DNA from: Pseudomonadota bacterium
Lineage (GTDB): Bacteria > Pseudomonadota > Gammaproteobacteria > Pseudomonadales > Moraxellaceae
Direction: 5' to 3'
Assembly: GCA_021833365.1 (NCBI GenBank)
Contig: JAKBFV010000027.1
Coordinates: forward strand, 1 to 32,274
DNA: 32,274 nt
Shown: positions 1 to 9,147 of the stretch, piece after piece
Numbering within the stretch: position 1 is the stretch's first letter
How the letters are laid out: the number at the start of each line of letters is the position of its first letter
Position numbers and translations under genes: made by a program
The notes under the pieces: model-generated
Database searches by the model: none
The model's input: the letters and a program-made list of their open reading frames with translations, nothing else
Told to the model about the DNA's origin: nothing

Positions 1-2916
1 CACCGGCGTGGTCCGATCGACGCTTTCTCCGGTCAGGGTGACATAGGTGATGCCGCACTTCTCGAGAGCGGCGGCGATGAGTTCGAGCATGGTGGTGAAC
101 TGCGAGAACAGCAGGATGCGCCGCCCCTCCGCGATCAGCGCCGGGAGCATCTCCAGCAGCAGTTCGAGCTTGGCCGAGGGGACGGCGTCATGCGCCAGCC
201 GCGGATGACAGCAGACCTGGCGCAGCTTGAGCAGGGCATCGAGAACGATGATCTGACTTTTGGCCAAGCCATGCCGGTCGATGGCCGCCCTGACCTTCTC
301 CTGCAGGGTCATGCGCACCGCTTCATAGAGATCGCGCTGCGCCTGCTCGAGCTCGACCGAACGGACGATGACGGTCTTTTCCGGCAGTTCGCCGGCCACC
401 TCATCCTTACGTCGGCGCAGCATGAAGGGCCGCAGGCGACGAACGAGCAGATCGCGGCGCTGGCGGTCACCCGACTTTTCTATCGGGGTACGCCAGCGCT
501 GGGTGAAATCCTTGAGCGTGCCCAGAAAGCCCGGCATGAGAAAGTCAAATTGCGACCACAACTCGCCGAGATGGTTTTCCATCGGCGTACCGGTCAAGCA
601 CAGGCGATGCCGCGCGCGCAACTGCCGTATCGTCTCGGCAGCACGGGTACGGGCATTCTTGACGTAATGCGCCTCGTCGAGGATGAGCAGGTGATAATCC
701 TGTTGCTGCAAAACATCGCGATCACGCCAGATCAGGGCATAGGTGGTGAGCACGAGATCATGCGCCGCGATGCGGGCAAACAGATCCTTACGCTGCGCGC
801 CGTGCAGATTGAGCACCTTCAGCTCGGGCGTGAAGCGTTGCGCCTCTTCCATCCAGTTGTGCAACAAGGTAGTGGGCAGGACGATGAGGGCCGGACGATC
901 GAGGCGACCGGCCTCTTTCTCGCACTGCAGATGCGCCAGGGTCTGCACGGTCTTGCCCAGGCCCATATCATCGGCCAGCACCCCGGACAAATCATGGCGC
1001 CGTAGGTACTGCATCCAGGCCAGGCCTTGGCGCTGATAAGGGCGCAGCTCGGCCTGCAGGCCCCGCGGCGGATCGACCTCAGGCATCCCACCACCGGCGC
1101 GCAAGCGGATGACCAGATCGCGCAGCGCAGCATCGCCGTGAAACTGCCAGCGGCCGGTGGACTCGAGCAGATCCATGCGCCCGATATCCCAGGGCGAGAG
1201 GCGCAGACTTTCGCGGCGTTCAAACAGATCGAGCAGCGCCTGCACCACCGGCTTTAAGCGCGCAGCGTCGATCCACAGCTTGTCAGCACTGGCGAAGAGC
1301 TCTATGACCTCATCATCGGGAATGCCGGCCATCCTTCCGCCCAACCAGCGTCGATCACGCTCGAACAGATCGAGCAGCAAGGATTGCAGGGGCAAGCGGC
1401 GATCGCCGACGATGACCCCCATCTCGACATCGTACCAGCCATCGTCGCCCTGTTGCAGCTGCCCTTCGATGGCATCGATCTCCTGAGCAGCGTAGGGAAA
1501 TTCGGCACTGATGCGGACCTGCCAGCCCTCATCACGCAGGGCCGGCACCGCCCGTTTCATAAACTCGCCCCAAGCTCCGCGATCCGTCGCGGTCAGATAG
1601 GCGTCTGCACCACCGGCAGCGCCGGCGAACTGCGCATGCGCCCGCAACTGCCAGCGCTCGAGTTCGGCGCGGTAGCGCGCCTCGCTGGCAGGACGCCGAC
1701 GCAGGTCGATCACCTCGTCATGCGTCCCCCAACGTAAACCTTCCTGCTCCTCTGCGCGGATGACCTGGTCCTCATACTGAAAGCTCAGCGCCGCCAGAGC
1801 GATCGGCTCATCCTCTTCTTCCAAAGCGTACAGATGCAACACCGGCACCGGCTCGACGTCGATGCAACGCCCCCCGCCACCTTCAACGCTGGGCGGGAGC
1901 GGCACGTCGGGCAACATCTCCTGCAAAGCGGCGGCGACACGGGGGACTTCGGCAAAAGAGATGCTCGGCATCCCCAGCATCTGCATCAAGTCGTCGACCG
2001 GCCATGGCATGCGCAACTCACCACAGGCGCCCTGCTCCATATCGATGTAGCAGGGTGGATCGGTGGCCAGCCAGCGCACCGGCCCTGCGCCGGCGCGCAG
2101 CATGGGCAGCATGCGATCGTCATCGACCCGCCCCCAGACGAGCTGTGCATCCCGGGCCGCAGCAGGATGCAGAAGCTGTATCTCACGGATGTCGACCAGA
2201 ACCATCTCATGCTTGCGCGCGTAGAGGCGACCGCTGGCCAGCATCATGTTCAAGGTCTCGGCGCCATGGCTGCCGTGCAGCATGAAACGACCATAGTCGT
2301 CGCTGCGACGATTGAGCAACAAGGCGCGCAAGATGCGCAGATCAGCGGCATCGACAAATTGCGGTGGGTGGACAAGAGCCGCGTCGATATTGTTCCAGGG
2401 ATCACGGACCTGGGTGAAGGCGCCACTTTTTCCGCGATTGCCCTTGTAAAGAAGGATTTGCGGCGGCGTCGCCTGATCAGCCTGATACGGCCAGGTCAGA
2501 ACGTAGGCGAGTCCTTGCTTGCTCACTGCAACGGCAGCTTGATCGGCGACCCTGGCGGCACGCTGCACCCGCAAACGCTGCAGCCAGGCATCGACTTCTC
2601 CGTGCGCCGGCAGTGGCGTCGTCAGCTGGTGCTGAGCGACCAGGAGCAAGGCGGTGATATGCTTGCACAGAGCGCCGACCGGACACGTGCAGTCGCCGGC
2701 GATCTGCAGCTCTCCATCCTCTCTGTACAGAAAGACGACGACATCGTAGGGGCGCCTGGCCTGCCCCTGCACCCGCCCCTGCAGATAAACGCTGCCAGGC
2801 GATTGCCCCTCACTCCAGGAAGCATCCTTGACCTTGGACAGATAACTCAAGGCCTTGACGAAAGTGGACATGCCCGCCCAGGCGATGACATCGTCACGAC
2901 TGAAATAGATCGGCAT
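1..2916 (-). CDS. SNF2-family DNA helicase/ATPase with SWIM zinc finger (3' end outside window)
   Basis: This is an open frame of 972 codons that runs off the left edge without a stop, so the C-terminus is missing. Residues 76-86 form a SWIM-type zinc motif (C76, C78, C84, H86, in DCTCPVGALCKH). The SNF2 ATPase core begins near residue 625. Motif I is DDMGLGKT with K655, the DEAH box is LILDEAH with H750, and motif III reads LTGTPMENHLGELWSQFDF. The second helicase lobe starts near residue 900 and is cut after LTGESVD. Proteins of this type are ATP-driven remodellers or translocases on double-stranded DNA or RNA polymerase complexes; the substrate here is unknown. ATG at 2916 is preceded directly by an in-frame GTG (2919), and an in-frame TGA lies 11 codons upstream of the ATG, so the start is tightly bounded. 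It lies 153 bp downstream of kdpE and seems to have its own promoter. The family call is firm; the function is inferred. Confidence 0.9.
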   Translation of the reverse strand, partial: MPIYFSRDDVIAWAGMSTFVKALSYLSKVKDASWSEGQSPGSVYLQGRVQGQARRPYDVVVFLYREDGELQIAGDCTCPVGALCKHITALLLVAQHQLTTPLPAHGEVDAWLQRLRVQRAARVADQAAVAVSKQGLAYVLTWPYQADQATPPQILLYKGNRGKSGAFTQVRDPWNNIDAALVHPPQFVDAADLRILRALLLNRRSDDYGRFMLHGSHGAETLNMMLASGRLYARKHEMVLVDIREIQLLHPAAARDAQLVWGRVDDDRMLPMLRAGAGPVRWLATDPPCYIDMEQGACGELRMPWPVDDLMQMLGMPSISFAEVPRVAAALQEMLPDVPLPPSVEGGGGRCIDVEPVPVLHLYALEEEDEPIALAALSFQYEDQVIRAEEQEGLRWGTHDEVIDLRRRPASEARYRAELERWQLRAHAQFAGAAGGADAYLTATDRGAWGEFMKRAVPALRDEGWQVRISAEFPYAAQEIDAIEGQLQQGDDGWYDVEMGVIVGDRRLPLQSLLLDLFERDRRWLGGRMAGIPDDEVIELFASADKLWIDAARLKPVVQALLDLFERRESLRLSPWDIGRMDLLESTGRWQFHGDAALRDLVIRLRAGGGMPEVDPPRGLQAELRPYQRQGLAWMQYLRRHDLSGVLADDMGLGKTVQTLAHLQCEKEAGRLDRPALIVLPTTLLHNWMEEAQRFTPELKVLNLHGAQRKDLFARIAAHDLVLTTYALIWRDRDVLQQQDYHLLILDEAHYVKNARTRAAETIRQLRARHRLCLTGTPMENHLGELWSQFDFLMPGFLGTLKDFTQRWRTPIEKSGDRQRRDLLVRRLRPFMLRRRKDEVAGELPEKTVIVRSVELEQAQRDLYEAVRMTLQEKVRAAIDRHGLAKSQIIVLDALLKLRQVCCHPRLAHDAVPSAKLELLLEMLPALIAEGRRILLFSQFTTMLELIAAALEKCGITYVTLTGESVDRTTPV

Positions 2917-2996
2917 CACGGCAGCAACCCCATCCTCATGAGCGAATTTTCATGGCACTGCCCTGTCCCAGGAGACGCTGCCGGGAAATCGTCTGG

Positions 2997-3026
2997 ATTG
3001 TACCGAATGCGGATGAACGACATCAA
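2997..3026 (-). promoter_or_regulatory. Candidate sigma-70 promoter for the SNF2 helicase gene
   Basis: On the minus strand TTGATG (3021-3026) and TACAAT (2997-3002) are separated by 18 bp. Each hexamer matches the consensus at four or five of six positions. Transcription would begin near 2990, about 70 nt ahead of the ATG. No terminator is visible between kdpE and this site, so kdp read-through is also possible. Confidence 0.5.
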
Positions 3027-3069
3027 ACACGCAGGACCGATCACCTCAGCCTCCCCACCCTGGCAGGCT

Positions 3070-3762
3070 TCACCCGACGAAGCGGTAGCCGACGCCCACC
3101 TCGGTCAACAAATGACGCGGCTGGGACGCTTGATCTTCAATTTTTTTGCGCAGATTGGCCATATGCACGCGAACATAGTGCACATCCTCGCTGTGGGCCG
3201 CCCCCCATACACAGTTCAGCAACTGCCGGTAGGTGATGACGCGATCAGGTTGCGTTGCCAGAAAAGCCAGAAGGCGATACTCGATGGGCGTCAAGTGCAC
3301 AGTCTCACCATCACGCAGGACCATGTGACGGGCGAGATCCAAAGTGATCGTCCCGAACACGATGCAGGCATCACCGGATAAGCCGGCTTGTCCATGACGC
3401 CGCAGTTGCGCCCGCACCCTGGCCAAAAGCTCCATGACGCCAAACGGTTTGACCAGGTAATCATCCGCACCGGCATCGAGGGCTGCCACCTTGTCCGCTT
3501 CCATACTTCGAGCTGACAGCACTACGATAGGACTCGTTGACCAGCCGCGAAAATCGCGAATGAAGTCCGTGCCATCGGCATCTGGCAAACCCAAATCGAG
3601 TACGACCAGATCCGGCCGACGAGAGGCGGCATCGATCAGTCCACGGCGGACATTGTCCGCCTCTATGATCGTATGTCCTTCATCCTCCAGTGCCATACGC
3701 ACAAAACGGCGGATGTCCTTCTCATCTTCGATGATCAGGATACGTGTTTTCATGTCATTCAC
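3070..3762 (-). CDS. kdpE: KdpE, OmpR-family response regulator of the Kdp potassium system
   Basis: The 230-residue protein has a receiver domain (about residues 6-118) and an OmpR/PhoB winged-helix DNA-binding domain (about 130-228). D12/D13-type acidic residues, the phosphoacceptor D56 in VVLDLGLPDADG, and K105 in LVKPF are all present. The effector domain carries LTPIEYRLLAFL and ends with GVGYRFVG, as in E. coli KdpE. It should be phosphorylated by KdpD and activate kdp transcription when K+ or turgor is low. The start is GTG at 3762, overlapping the kdpD stop in a GTGA arrangement and preceded by a GGGAAG purine stretch. An ATG nine bases downstream (3753) is the alternative and would remove three residues. 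It is the last gene of the kdp operon. Tandem 11-bp repeats upstream of the operon fit the usual site type of this regulator family. Confidence 0.95.
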   Translation of the reverse strand: MNDMKTRILIIEDEKDIRRFVRMALEDEGHTIIEADNVRRGLIDAASRRPDLVVLDLGLPDADGTDFIRDFRGWSTSPIVVLSARSMEADKVAALDAGADDYLVKPFGVMELLARVRAQLRRHGQAGLSGDACIVFGTITLDLARHMVLRDGETVHLTPIEYRLLAFLATQPDRVITYRQLLNCVWGAAHSEDVHYVRVHMANLRKKIEDQASQPRHLLTEVGVGYRFVG

Positions 3763-6449
3763 GATGCGGCATCTTCCCGTTCATGCGCAGATATCGGCGG
3801 ATCACCCAACGGAAGAGTCAGGACAAAGCGAGCACCACCGCCGGCACGCGTCTCACCATGAATGGTACCCGCATGCGCCTGCAGTATGGCCCGACAAATC
3901 GCCAAACCAAGACCCACTCCCGCCGTGGCACTTTCCGTACTGCCGCGCCCAAATTTCTCGAAAATAGCCTCTTCTTTACCAGGCGGCAAACCTGGTCCTT
4001 GATCATCGATGAAAATCACCGCCTGATCGTCATGAACTTCCGCTGTTATAGTGATGGGGGTACGTTCCGGAGTGTATTTACCAGCGTTTTCCAGCAGATT
4101 CACCAGCACCCGCTCCATCAGCACCGCATCCAAATGCAGCATGGGCAAGTCACTCGCCAGGTGTATCCGCACATCACGTCCATCGAGAATCGCGGCACTG
4201 TTGAGCAGTGCGCTACCGATCACTTCTTCCAGAGGCTGCCATTGCAAGTTCAAGCGCACGGCACCGGATTCCAAACGCGCCATGTCCAGGAGGTTGTTGA
4301 CGAGAGACTTCATCCGCATTCCCGCCAAACGGATACCGTCGAGCAATTCCTCCTGCTGCGGCGTTGGCACCGGTTTGGTCATTTTCAGGGTATCCGCCAG
4401 CCCCACCACCGCGGCGATCGGCGTGCGCAAATCATGGGAGATGGCCGAAAGGATGGAGTTGCGCAAACGCTCGGACTCTATCTGCACCATGGTCGTCTGT
4501 GCCACACCAATATAGTGAATACGCTCAATGGAAATGGCCAGCAACGACGCACAAGTATCTAGGATACGGCGGCGCTCGAGACTGAGCATCTGTGATGGCG
4601 GGAGCTCAATCGCCATGACACCGCGCAGGCGCATGGTGGCCTTCAGGGGTAGGACGAGACAGGAACTGGCTGGCAGAGTATCCGTACCTCGCCCGGCAGC
4701 CTCTCCGCGCTGAAAGGCCCATTGCGCCACACCCATATCCACCTGCACATTGGCACCCGGCATCACCTGCAATTGATCATCATCATCAGCGACCAGCAAG
4801 GCGCTGTGCACCTTGAACTCACTGCGCAAAAAACGGTCTGCAATTTCACCCACCTGCTCCACCATGAGTGCCGCCGAGAGATCCCGGGACATCTCATAGA
4901 GACCGTGCATGCGCCGCGCCCGCTCAGTAGCCGCCTCAGCCTGCGCCTTCAGGCCAGCCGTCAATTGCCCGATGACCAGGGCCACTGCCAGCATCACCAG
5001 GAAGGTCATCAGGTACTGCACATCCGAGACCGCAAAGGAAAACCGCGGCGGTACAAAGAAAAAGTCAAAAAGCCCGACACCGACAAAAGCCGCAAGAATG
5101 GCGGGGCCGCGCCCATAGCGCAGAGCCACACCGACCACCGCCAGCAAAAACAACATGACGATATTGGTCAGCGAGATGATACCCAGCAGCGGCGTAGCCA
5201 AAAGTGCCGTCAGGATACAGATGCCGAGGGCTGCCACATACCCCCCCCAGGCGACGGGAGCACGCGCCCGCGCATCCTCACGCTGATCTCGCCGACTCTT
5301 GTCCGTCGCTGACAAGGCTACATGCAGAACATCGAGATCGTCGGCTTCAGCTTCGATGGCGTCACCCAAAGTACGACGCCCAGGCCAACGCCGCACACTG
5401 CGTCCTATCACCACGCGCGACAGATTATGTTCGCGGGCATAGCGCACCAGAGCCGTGGCCACTCCGGCGGCTGGCACCGTCGCCGCGACGCCCCCCAGAT
5501 CAGAGGCCAGTTTCAGTATTCTGAGCAACTGTTCACGACGCTGTTCAGGCCATGCTCGCGTACTTGGCACATCCACAAATACCGCATGCCAGGGCACATC
5601 CAGCTGTGCCGCCAAACGGGCACAGGTACGCACCACCTTCTCTCCGTGCCTACCTGGCCCTATGCAGGCCAGCAGCGACTCGCGATTAGGCCAGACCGGG
5701 GCCACAGATGAGCGCAGACGGTAGGCTTGCATTTCACCATCGACACGGTCAGCTGTCCGGCGCAAAGCCAGTTCACGCAAAGCCAGCAAGTTGCCTTTGC
5801 GGAAAAAATTGCGCGTCGCGGTCTCTGCTTGATGCGCCACATAGACCTTGCCCTGTCGCAGGCGCGCAATGAGATCATCGGGCGGCAGATCCACCACCAC
5901 CACCTCATCCGCCTGATCAAAGATGCGATCCGGTACCGTTTCCCAGACGCGAATGCCGGTAATGCCACTGACGATGTCATTAAGGCTTTCCAGATGCTGC
6001 ACATTCATGGTCGTCCATACATCGACGCCGGCCATCAGCAGGTCTTCGACGTCCTGCCAGCGCTTGGGGTGCAGCGATTCTGGTGCGTTGCTGTGCGCCA
6101 GCTCATCCACAAGCACCAGCGCCCCTGACCGCTGAACAGCGAACTCGAGAGCCCTGGCCAGGTCAAACTCTTTGAATTGACGTCCCCGGTAAGCGATCTC
6201 GCGCAGAGGCAGACGATCCAGATCCCGTGCCATGAATTCCGTGTCGCTGCGTCCATGCGTCTCGACGATGCCCACGACCACCGGCACACCCTGAGTCATC
6301 AAAAGACGCGCCGAAGCCAGCATGGCATAGGTTTTACCCACCCCGGCCGAAGCCCCGAAGAAGATCTTCAGACGACCGCGTTTCGCCTGCGCAGCATCGG
6401 CGTGGATGATCTCCAGCAAACGGTCAGGATCAGGACGTTCAGCGTTCAT
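3759..6449 (-). CDS. kdpD: KdpD, sensor histidine kinase for potassium limitation
   Basis: The 896-residue protein has the full KdpD layout. The N-terminal KdpD domain holds a Walker A motif GASAGVGKT at residues 32-40 and a Walker-B-like LVLVDELAHS near 111-120. A universal-stress-like (Usp) domain follows at about 255-380, then four membrane helices (about 402-500), a GAF-like domain (about 520-645), and the kinase core. The phosphoacceptor is H672 in AISHDLRTP. N-box (NLLENAGKYTP) and G-box (DDQGPGLPPGKEEAIFEKFGRG) motifs are present. It senses low K+ or turgor and phosphorylates KdpE. The start ATG at 6449 lies within the last codons of kdpC (11-bp overlap) and its own ribosome-binding site is weak, so translation probably depends on coupling. 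The stop overlaps the GTG of kdpE. Length and domain set match the family. Confidence 0.96.
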   Translation of the reverse strand: MNAERPDPDRLLEIIHADAAQAKRGRLKIFFGASAGVGKTYAMLASARLLMTQGVPVVVGIVETHGRSDTEFMARDLDRLPLREIAYRGRQFKEFDLARALEFAVQRSGALVLVDELAHSNAPESLHPKRWQDVEDLLMAGVDVWTTMNVQHLESLNDIVSGITGIRVWETVPDRIFDQADEVVVVDLPPDDLIARLRQGKVYVAHQAETATRNFFRKGNLLALRELALRRTADRVDGEMQAYRLRSSVAPVWPNRESLLACIGPGRHGEKVVRTCARLAAQLDVPWHAVFVDVPSTRAWPEQRREQLLRILKLASDLGGVAATVPAAGVATALVRYAREHNLSRVVIGRSVRRWPGRRTLGDAIEAEADDLDVLHVALSATDKSRRDQREDARARAPVAWGGYVAALGICILTALLATPLLGIISLTNIVMLFLLAVVGVALRYGRGPAILAAFVGVGLFDFFFVPPRFSFAVSDVQYLMTFLVMLAVALVIGQLTAGLKAQAEAATERARRMHGLYEMSRDLSAALMVEQVGEIADRFLRSEFKVHSALLVADDDDQLQVMPGANVQVDMGVAQWAFQRGEAAGRGTDTLPASSCLVLPLKATMRLRGVMAIELPPSQMLSLERRRILDTCASLLAISIERIHYIGVAQTTMVQIESERLRNSILSAISHDLRTPIAAVVGLADTLKMTKPVPTPQQEELLDGIRLAGMRMKSLVNNLLDMARLESGAVRLNLQWQPLEEVIGSALLNSAAILDGRDVRIHLASDLPMLHLDAVLMERVLVNLLENAGKYTPERTPITITAEVHDDQAVIFIDDQGPGLPPGKEEAIFEKFGRGSTESATAGVGLGLAICRAILQAHAGTIHGETRAGGGARFVLTLPLGDPPISAHEREDAAS

Positions 6450-7044
6450 AACCTAAGCGATCCAGCGCCAGATTGAGCTGCAGCACATTGACCCTGGGTT
6501 CACCCAAAAAACCCAACCAGATACCCCGCGTCTGGCGATCCACCAGCTGCTGCACCTGCATCGGCGGCAGATGACGGACCCTGGCCACTCTGGCCACCTG
6601 GTCATCGGCGGCCGCCAGACTGATCTCAGGGTCGAGTCCGCTGGCAGAAGCCGTCACCAAATCCACCGGAATGGGTCCACGATGACCTGGATCGGCAGCC
6701 TGTAGAGCCTGGATACGCAGGCGCACCGCAGCCAGCAATGCTGGATTCAAAGGGCCGAAGTTTGAACCGCCCGACGAACTGGCATTGTAGGCCATCGGCG
6801 ATGTCGACGAGAGTCGCCCCCAGAAGTGCCCGGGATCCGAGAAATTCTGTCCGATCAAACGTGACCCCAACAGTTGGCCATGCCGGTCGATCAGACTTCC
6901 TGCCGCCTGCGCAGGGAAGAAAGTTTCAGCCAGCGCAGTCATCAGGAGTGGATAGCATAATCCGGCCAGCAGAGAAAGCAGCAGAAACAGGCTGATCATG
7001 GGTCGCCAAAAACCTTCCGTCGTGGGTGTGGCGGGTACGTTCAT
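6439..7044 (-). CDS. kdpC: KdpC, assembly/stabilising subunit of the K+-transporting ATPase
   Basis: KdpC is a single-span subunit that joins KdpA and KdpB and raises the apparent ATP affinity of the KdpFABC pump. The protein has one N-terminal membrane helix (about residues 13-40, rich in Leu and Phe), then a periplasmic domain with typical KdpC stretches: GSRLIGQNF, FWGRLSST, SGGSNFGPLNPAL and VDLVTASASGLDPEISLAAA. The C-terminus contains a KdpC-like GFLGEPRVNVLQLNLALD. Two in-frame ATGs occur six bases apart (7050 and 7044). The second is chosen because the GGAG element is 8 nt from it but only 2 nt from the first; the longer form would start MTMNV. There is a short gap to kdpB upstream, and the 3' end overlaps kdpD by 11 bp. 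Confidence 0.95.
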   Translation of the reverse strand: MNVPATPTTEGFWRPMISLFLLLSLLAGLCYPLLMTALAETFFPAQAAGSLIDRHGQLLGSRLIGQNFSDPGHFWGRLSSTSPMAYNASSSGGSNFGPLNPALLAAVRLRIQALQAADPGHRGPIPVDLVTASASGLDPEISLAAADDQVARVARVRHLPPMQVQQLVDRQTRGIWLGFLGEPRVNVLQLNLALDRLGYER

Positions 7045-7068
7045 CGTCATATCTCCAGACAGTTTTGT

Positions 7069-9135
7069 TTAGGCCAGCCCACTGGCAGCCAATACCATAT
7101 CGATCAGCTTGATGCCCAGAAATGGCACCAGCACCCCGCCCAGCCCGTAAATCAAAAAATTGCGCCGTAGCAAGGCCGCCGCGCCTATCGCATGAAAGGC
7201 TACTCCACGCAAGGCTAGTGGAATCAGTGCCATGATGATGAGTGCGTTAAAGATCACGGCACTCAAGATCGCCGAAGTCGGACTGGCCAGACGCATCACG
7301 TTCAAGGCTTGCAGCTGCGGGTAATTGCTGATGAAGGCGGCTGGAATGATGGCGAAGTACTTGGCCACATCATTGGCAATACTGAACGTCGTCAAAGAAC
7401 CGCGCGTCATCAGCATCTGCTTACCCGTCTCGACGATCTCGATGAGTTTGGTCGGATTACTGTCCAGATCCACCATGTTGCCGGCTTCCTTGGCCGCCTG
7501 AGTTCCTGTATTCATGGCCACGGCCACATCAGCTTGAGCCAGAGCTGGCGCATCATTGGTACCATCCCCGGTCATCGCCACCAGGCGCCCGGCCGCCTGA
7601 TGTTCGCGGATCAGTCGTAGTTTGGTTTCGGGGGTGGCTTCCGCCAGGAAATCATCGACCCCGGCCTCAGCAGCGATAGCCGCTGCCGTCAGACGATTGT
7701 CACCTGTCACCATCACCGTCTTGATGCCCATGCGCCGCAGTTCGAGAAAACGCTCCTTGATACCGCCCTTGACGATATCGCGCAGTTCCACCACACCCAG
7801 CACCTTCTTACCCTCCGCCACCGCCAGCGGCGTGCTGCCACGCCTGGCCACTTCATCGACCACTCCCTGCAGTGCCGCCGGGAAATATCCACCGAGCGAT
7901 TCCACATATTTCTTGATTGCATCGACAGCACCCTTACGAATGCTACGACCTTGCGGAAGATCGACACCACTCATGCGCGTCTGCGCGGAAAAATGTATGA
8001 ACTCAGCACCCAGGGCCTGCACATCACGCTCGCGCAGATTGAAATGCTGTTTGGCCAGCACGACGATGCTGCGCCCTTCCGGGGTCTCATCAGCGAGCGA
8101 AGCCCATTGAGCGGCATCGACTAAATCTGCCTCCTTGACACCCGGAGCCGGCAGGAAGGCACTGGCTTGACGGTTACCCAGCGTGATAGTGCCAGTTTTG
8201 TCCAGGAGCAGGACATCGACATCGCCGGCCGCCTCGACCGCGCGCCCGGATGTGGCGATGACATTGGCCTGCATCATGCGGCTCATACCAGCGACACCGA
8301 TGGCCGACAGCAATCCTGCGATGGTGGTCGGAATCAGGCAGACCAGCAGTGCCACCAGAACGACGACACTGACGGGATGGCCGAGCTTCGCCGCATACAC
8401 GCTGAACTCGGAAAAAGGCAGCAGGGTGACCACCACCCCGAGGAAAACGATCGTCAGGGCAACCAGCAGTAGGGTCAGCGCGATTTCGTTGGGTGTCTTC
8501 TGCCGTTTGGCATTCTCCACCATGGCGATCATGCGATCGACAAAGGTTTCGCCCGGATTGGTCGTGATGCGCGCCACCAACCAGTCGGACAACACGCGAG
8601 TGCCACCCGTCACCGCCGAGAAGTCGCCACCAGACTCACGGATCACCGGGGCTGATTCACCGGTAATTGCACTTTCATCGACGGAAGCGACACCCTCGAT
8701 GACCTCGCCATCGGCGGGCACAGTGTCTCCCGCTTCAATGACGACCACATCACCCTTGCACAGCTTGTCTGCCTCGAGAAGCGTCCAGGTCAAGTTTTCC
8801 TTGGCCATGCCCACAGGCAAGGCAGCGTCGATCTTCTTCGCCCAGGTCATTTTTTTCAGGCCACGCAAGCTGGCCGCCTGCGCCTTGCTGCGCCCCTCAG
8901 CCAGGGCCTCGGCAAAATTGGCAAAGAGCACGGTCAACCACAGCCAGAATGTCACAGACAGTGTAAAAACGCTGGGCTGTTGCATGGTCATCGCGCTTGT
9001 CAGTAGGCTGCCCACATAAACCACAAACATCACCGGATTACGCCATTGCACGCGTGGATCGAGTTTTTTCAGAGCATCCAGCAAGGCGGGGCGTATCAGC
9101 TGCGGATCAAACATGGTTAAGGTTTTGTGCGTCAT
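7069..9135 (-). CDS. kdpB: KdpB, P-type ATPase catalytic subunit of the K+ pump
   Basis: KdpB hydrolyses ATP to drive K+ into the cell through KdpA. The 688-residue protein carries the phosphorylated aspartate D312 in DKTGTIT, the actuator loop TGES with S161 (the position reported to be an inhibitory phospho-serine in E. coli KdpB), the nucleotide-binding KGA motif ([10 protein letters not shown]), and the hinge MVTGDN plus [16 protein letters not shown]. Membrane helices occur in pairs at about 36-72, 215-280 and the C-terminal 570-688. The conserved [15 protein letters not shown] region lies ahead of the phosphorylation site. Start ATG at 9135 has GAGGAA 8 nt upstream and lies 12 bp after the kdpA stop. 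Nothing essential is missing. Confidence 0.97.
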   Translation of the reverse strand: MTHKTLTMFDPQLIRPALLDALKKLDPRVQWRNPVMFVVYVGSLLTSAMTMQQPSVFTLSVTFWLWLTVLFANFAEALAEGRSKAQAASLRGLKKMTWAKKIDAALPVGMAKENLTWTLLEADKLCKGDVVVIEAGDTVPADGEVIEGVASVDESAITGESAPVIRESGGDFSAVTGGTRVLSDWLVARITTNPGETFVDRMIAMVENAKRQKTPNEIALTLLLVALTIVFLGVVVTLLPFSEFSVYAAKLGHPVSVVVLVALLVCLIPTTIAGLLSAIGVAGMSRMMQANVIATSGRAVEAAGDVDVLLLDKTGTITLGNRQASAFLPAPGVKEADLVDAAQWASLADETPEGRSIVVLAKQHFNLRERDVQALGAEFIHFSAQTRMSGVDLPQGRSIRKGAVDAIKKYVESLGGYFPAALQGVVDEVARRGSTPLAVAEGKKVLGVVELRDIVKGGIKERFLELRRMGIKTVMVTGDNRLTAAAIAAEAGVDDFLAEATPETKLRLIREHQAAGRLVAMTGDGTNDAPALAQADVAVAMNTGTQAAKEAGNMVDLDSNPTKLIEIVETGKQMLMTRGSLTTFSIANDVAKYFAIIPAAFISNYPQLQALNVMRLASPTSAILSAVIFNALIIMALIPLALRGVAFHAIGAAALLRRNFLIYGLGGVLVPFLGIKLIDMVLAASGLA

Positions 9136-9147
9136 TTTAGGGATTCC

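Noticed and set aside
190-1005. Plus-strand frame of 271 codons opposite the SNF2 ATPase core
   Set aside because: It mirrors conserved helicase motifs on the other strand and has no family resemblance of its own.
1834-3381. Plus-strand reading frame of 515 codons opposite the SNF2 gene and kdpE
   Set aside because: It is antisense to two genes with clear motifs, spans their intergenic promoter, and has no recognisable domain. Long antisense frames are common in GC-rich coding DNA.
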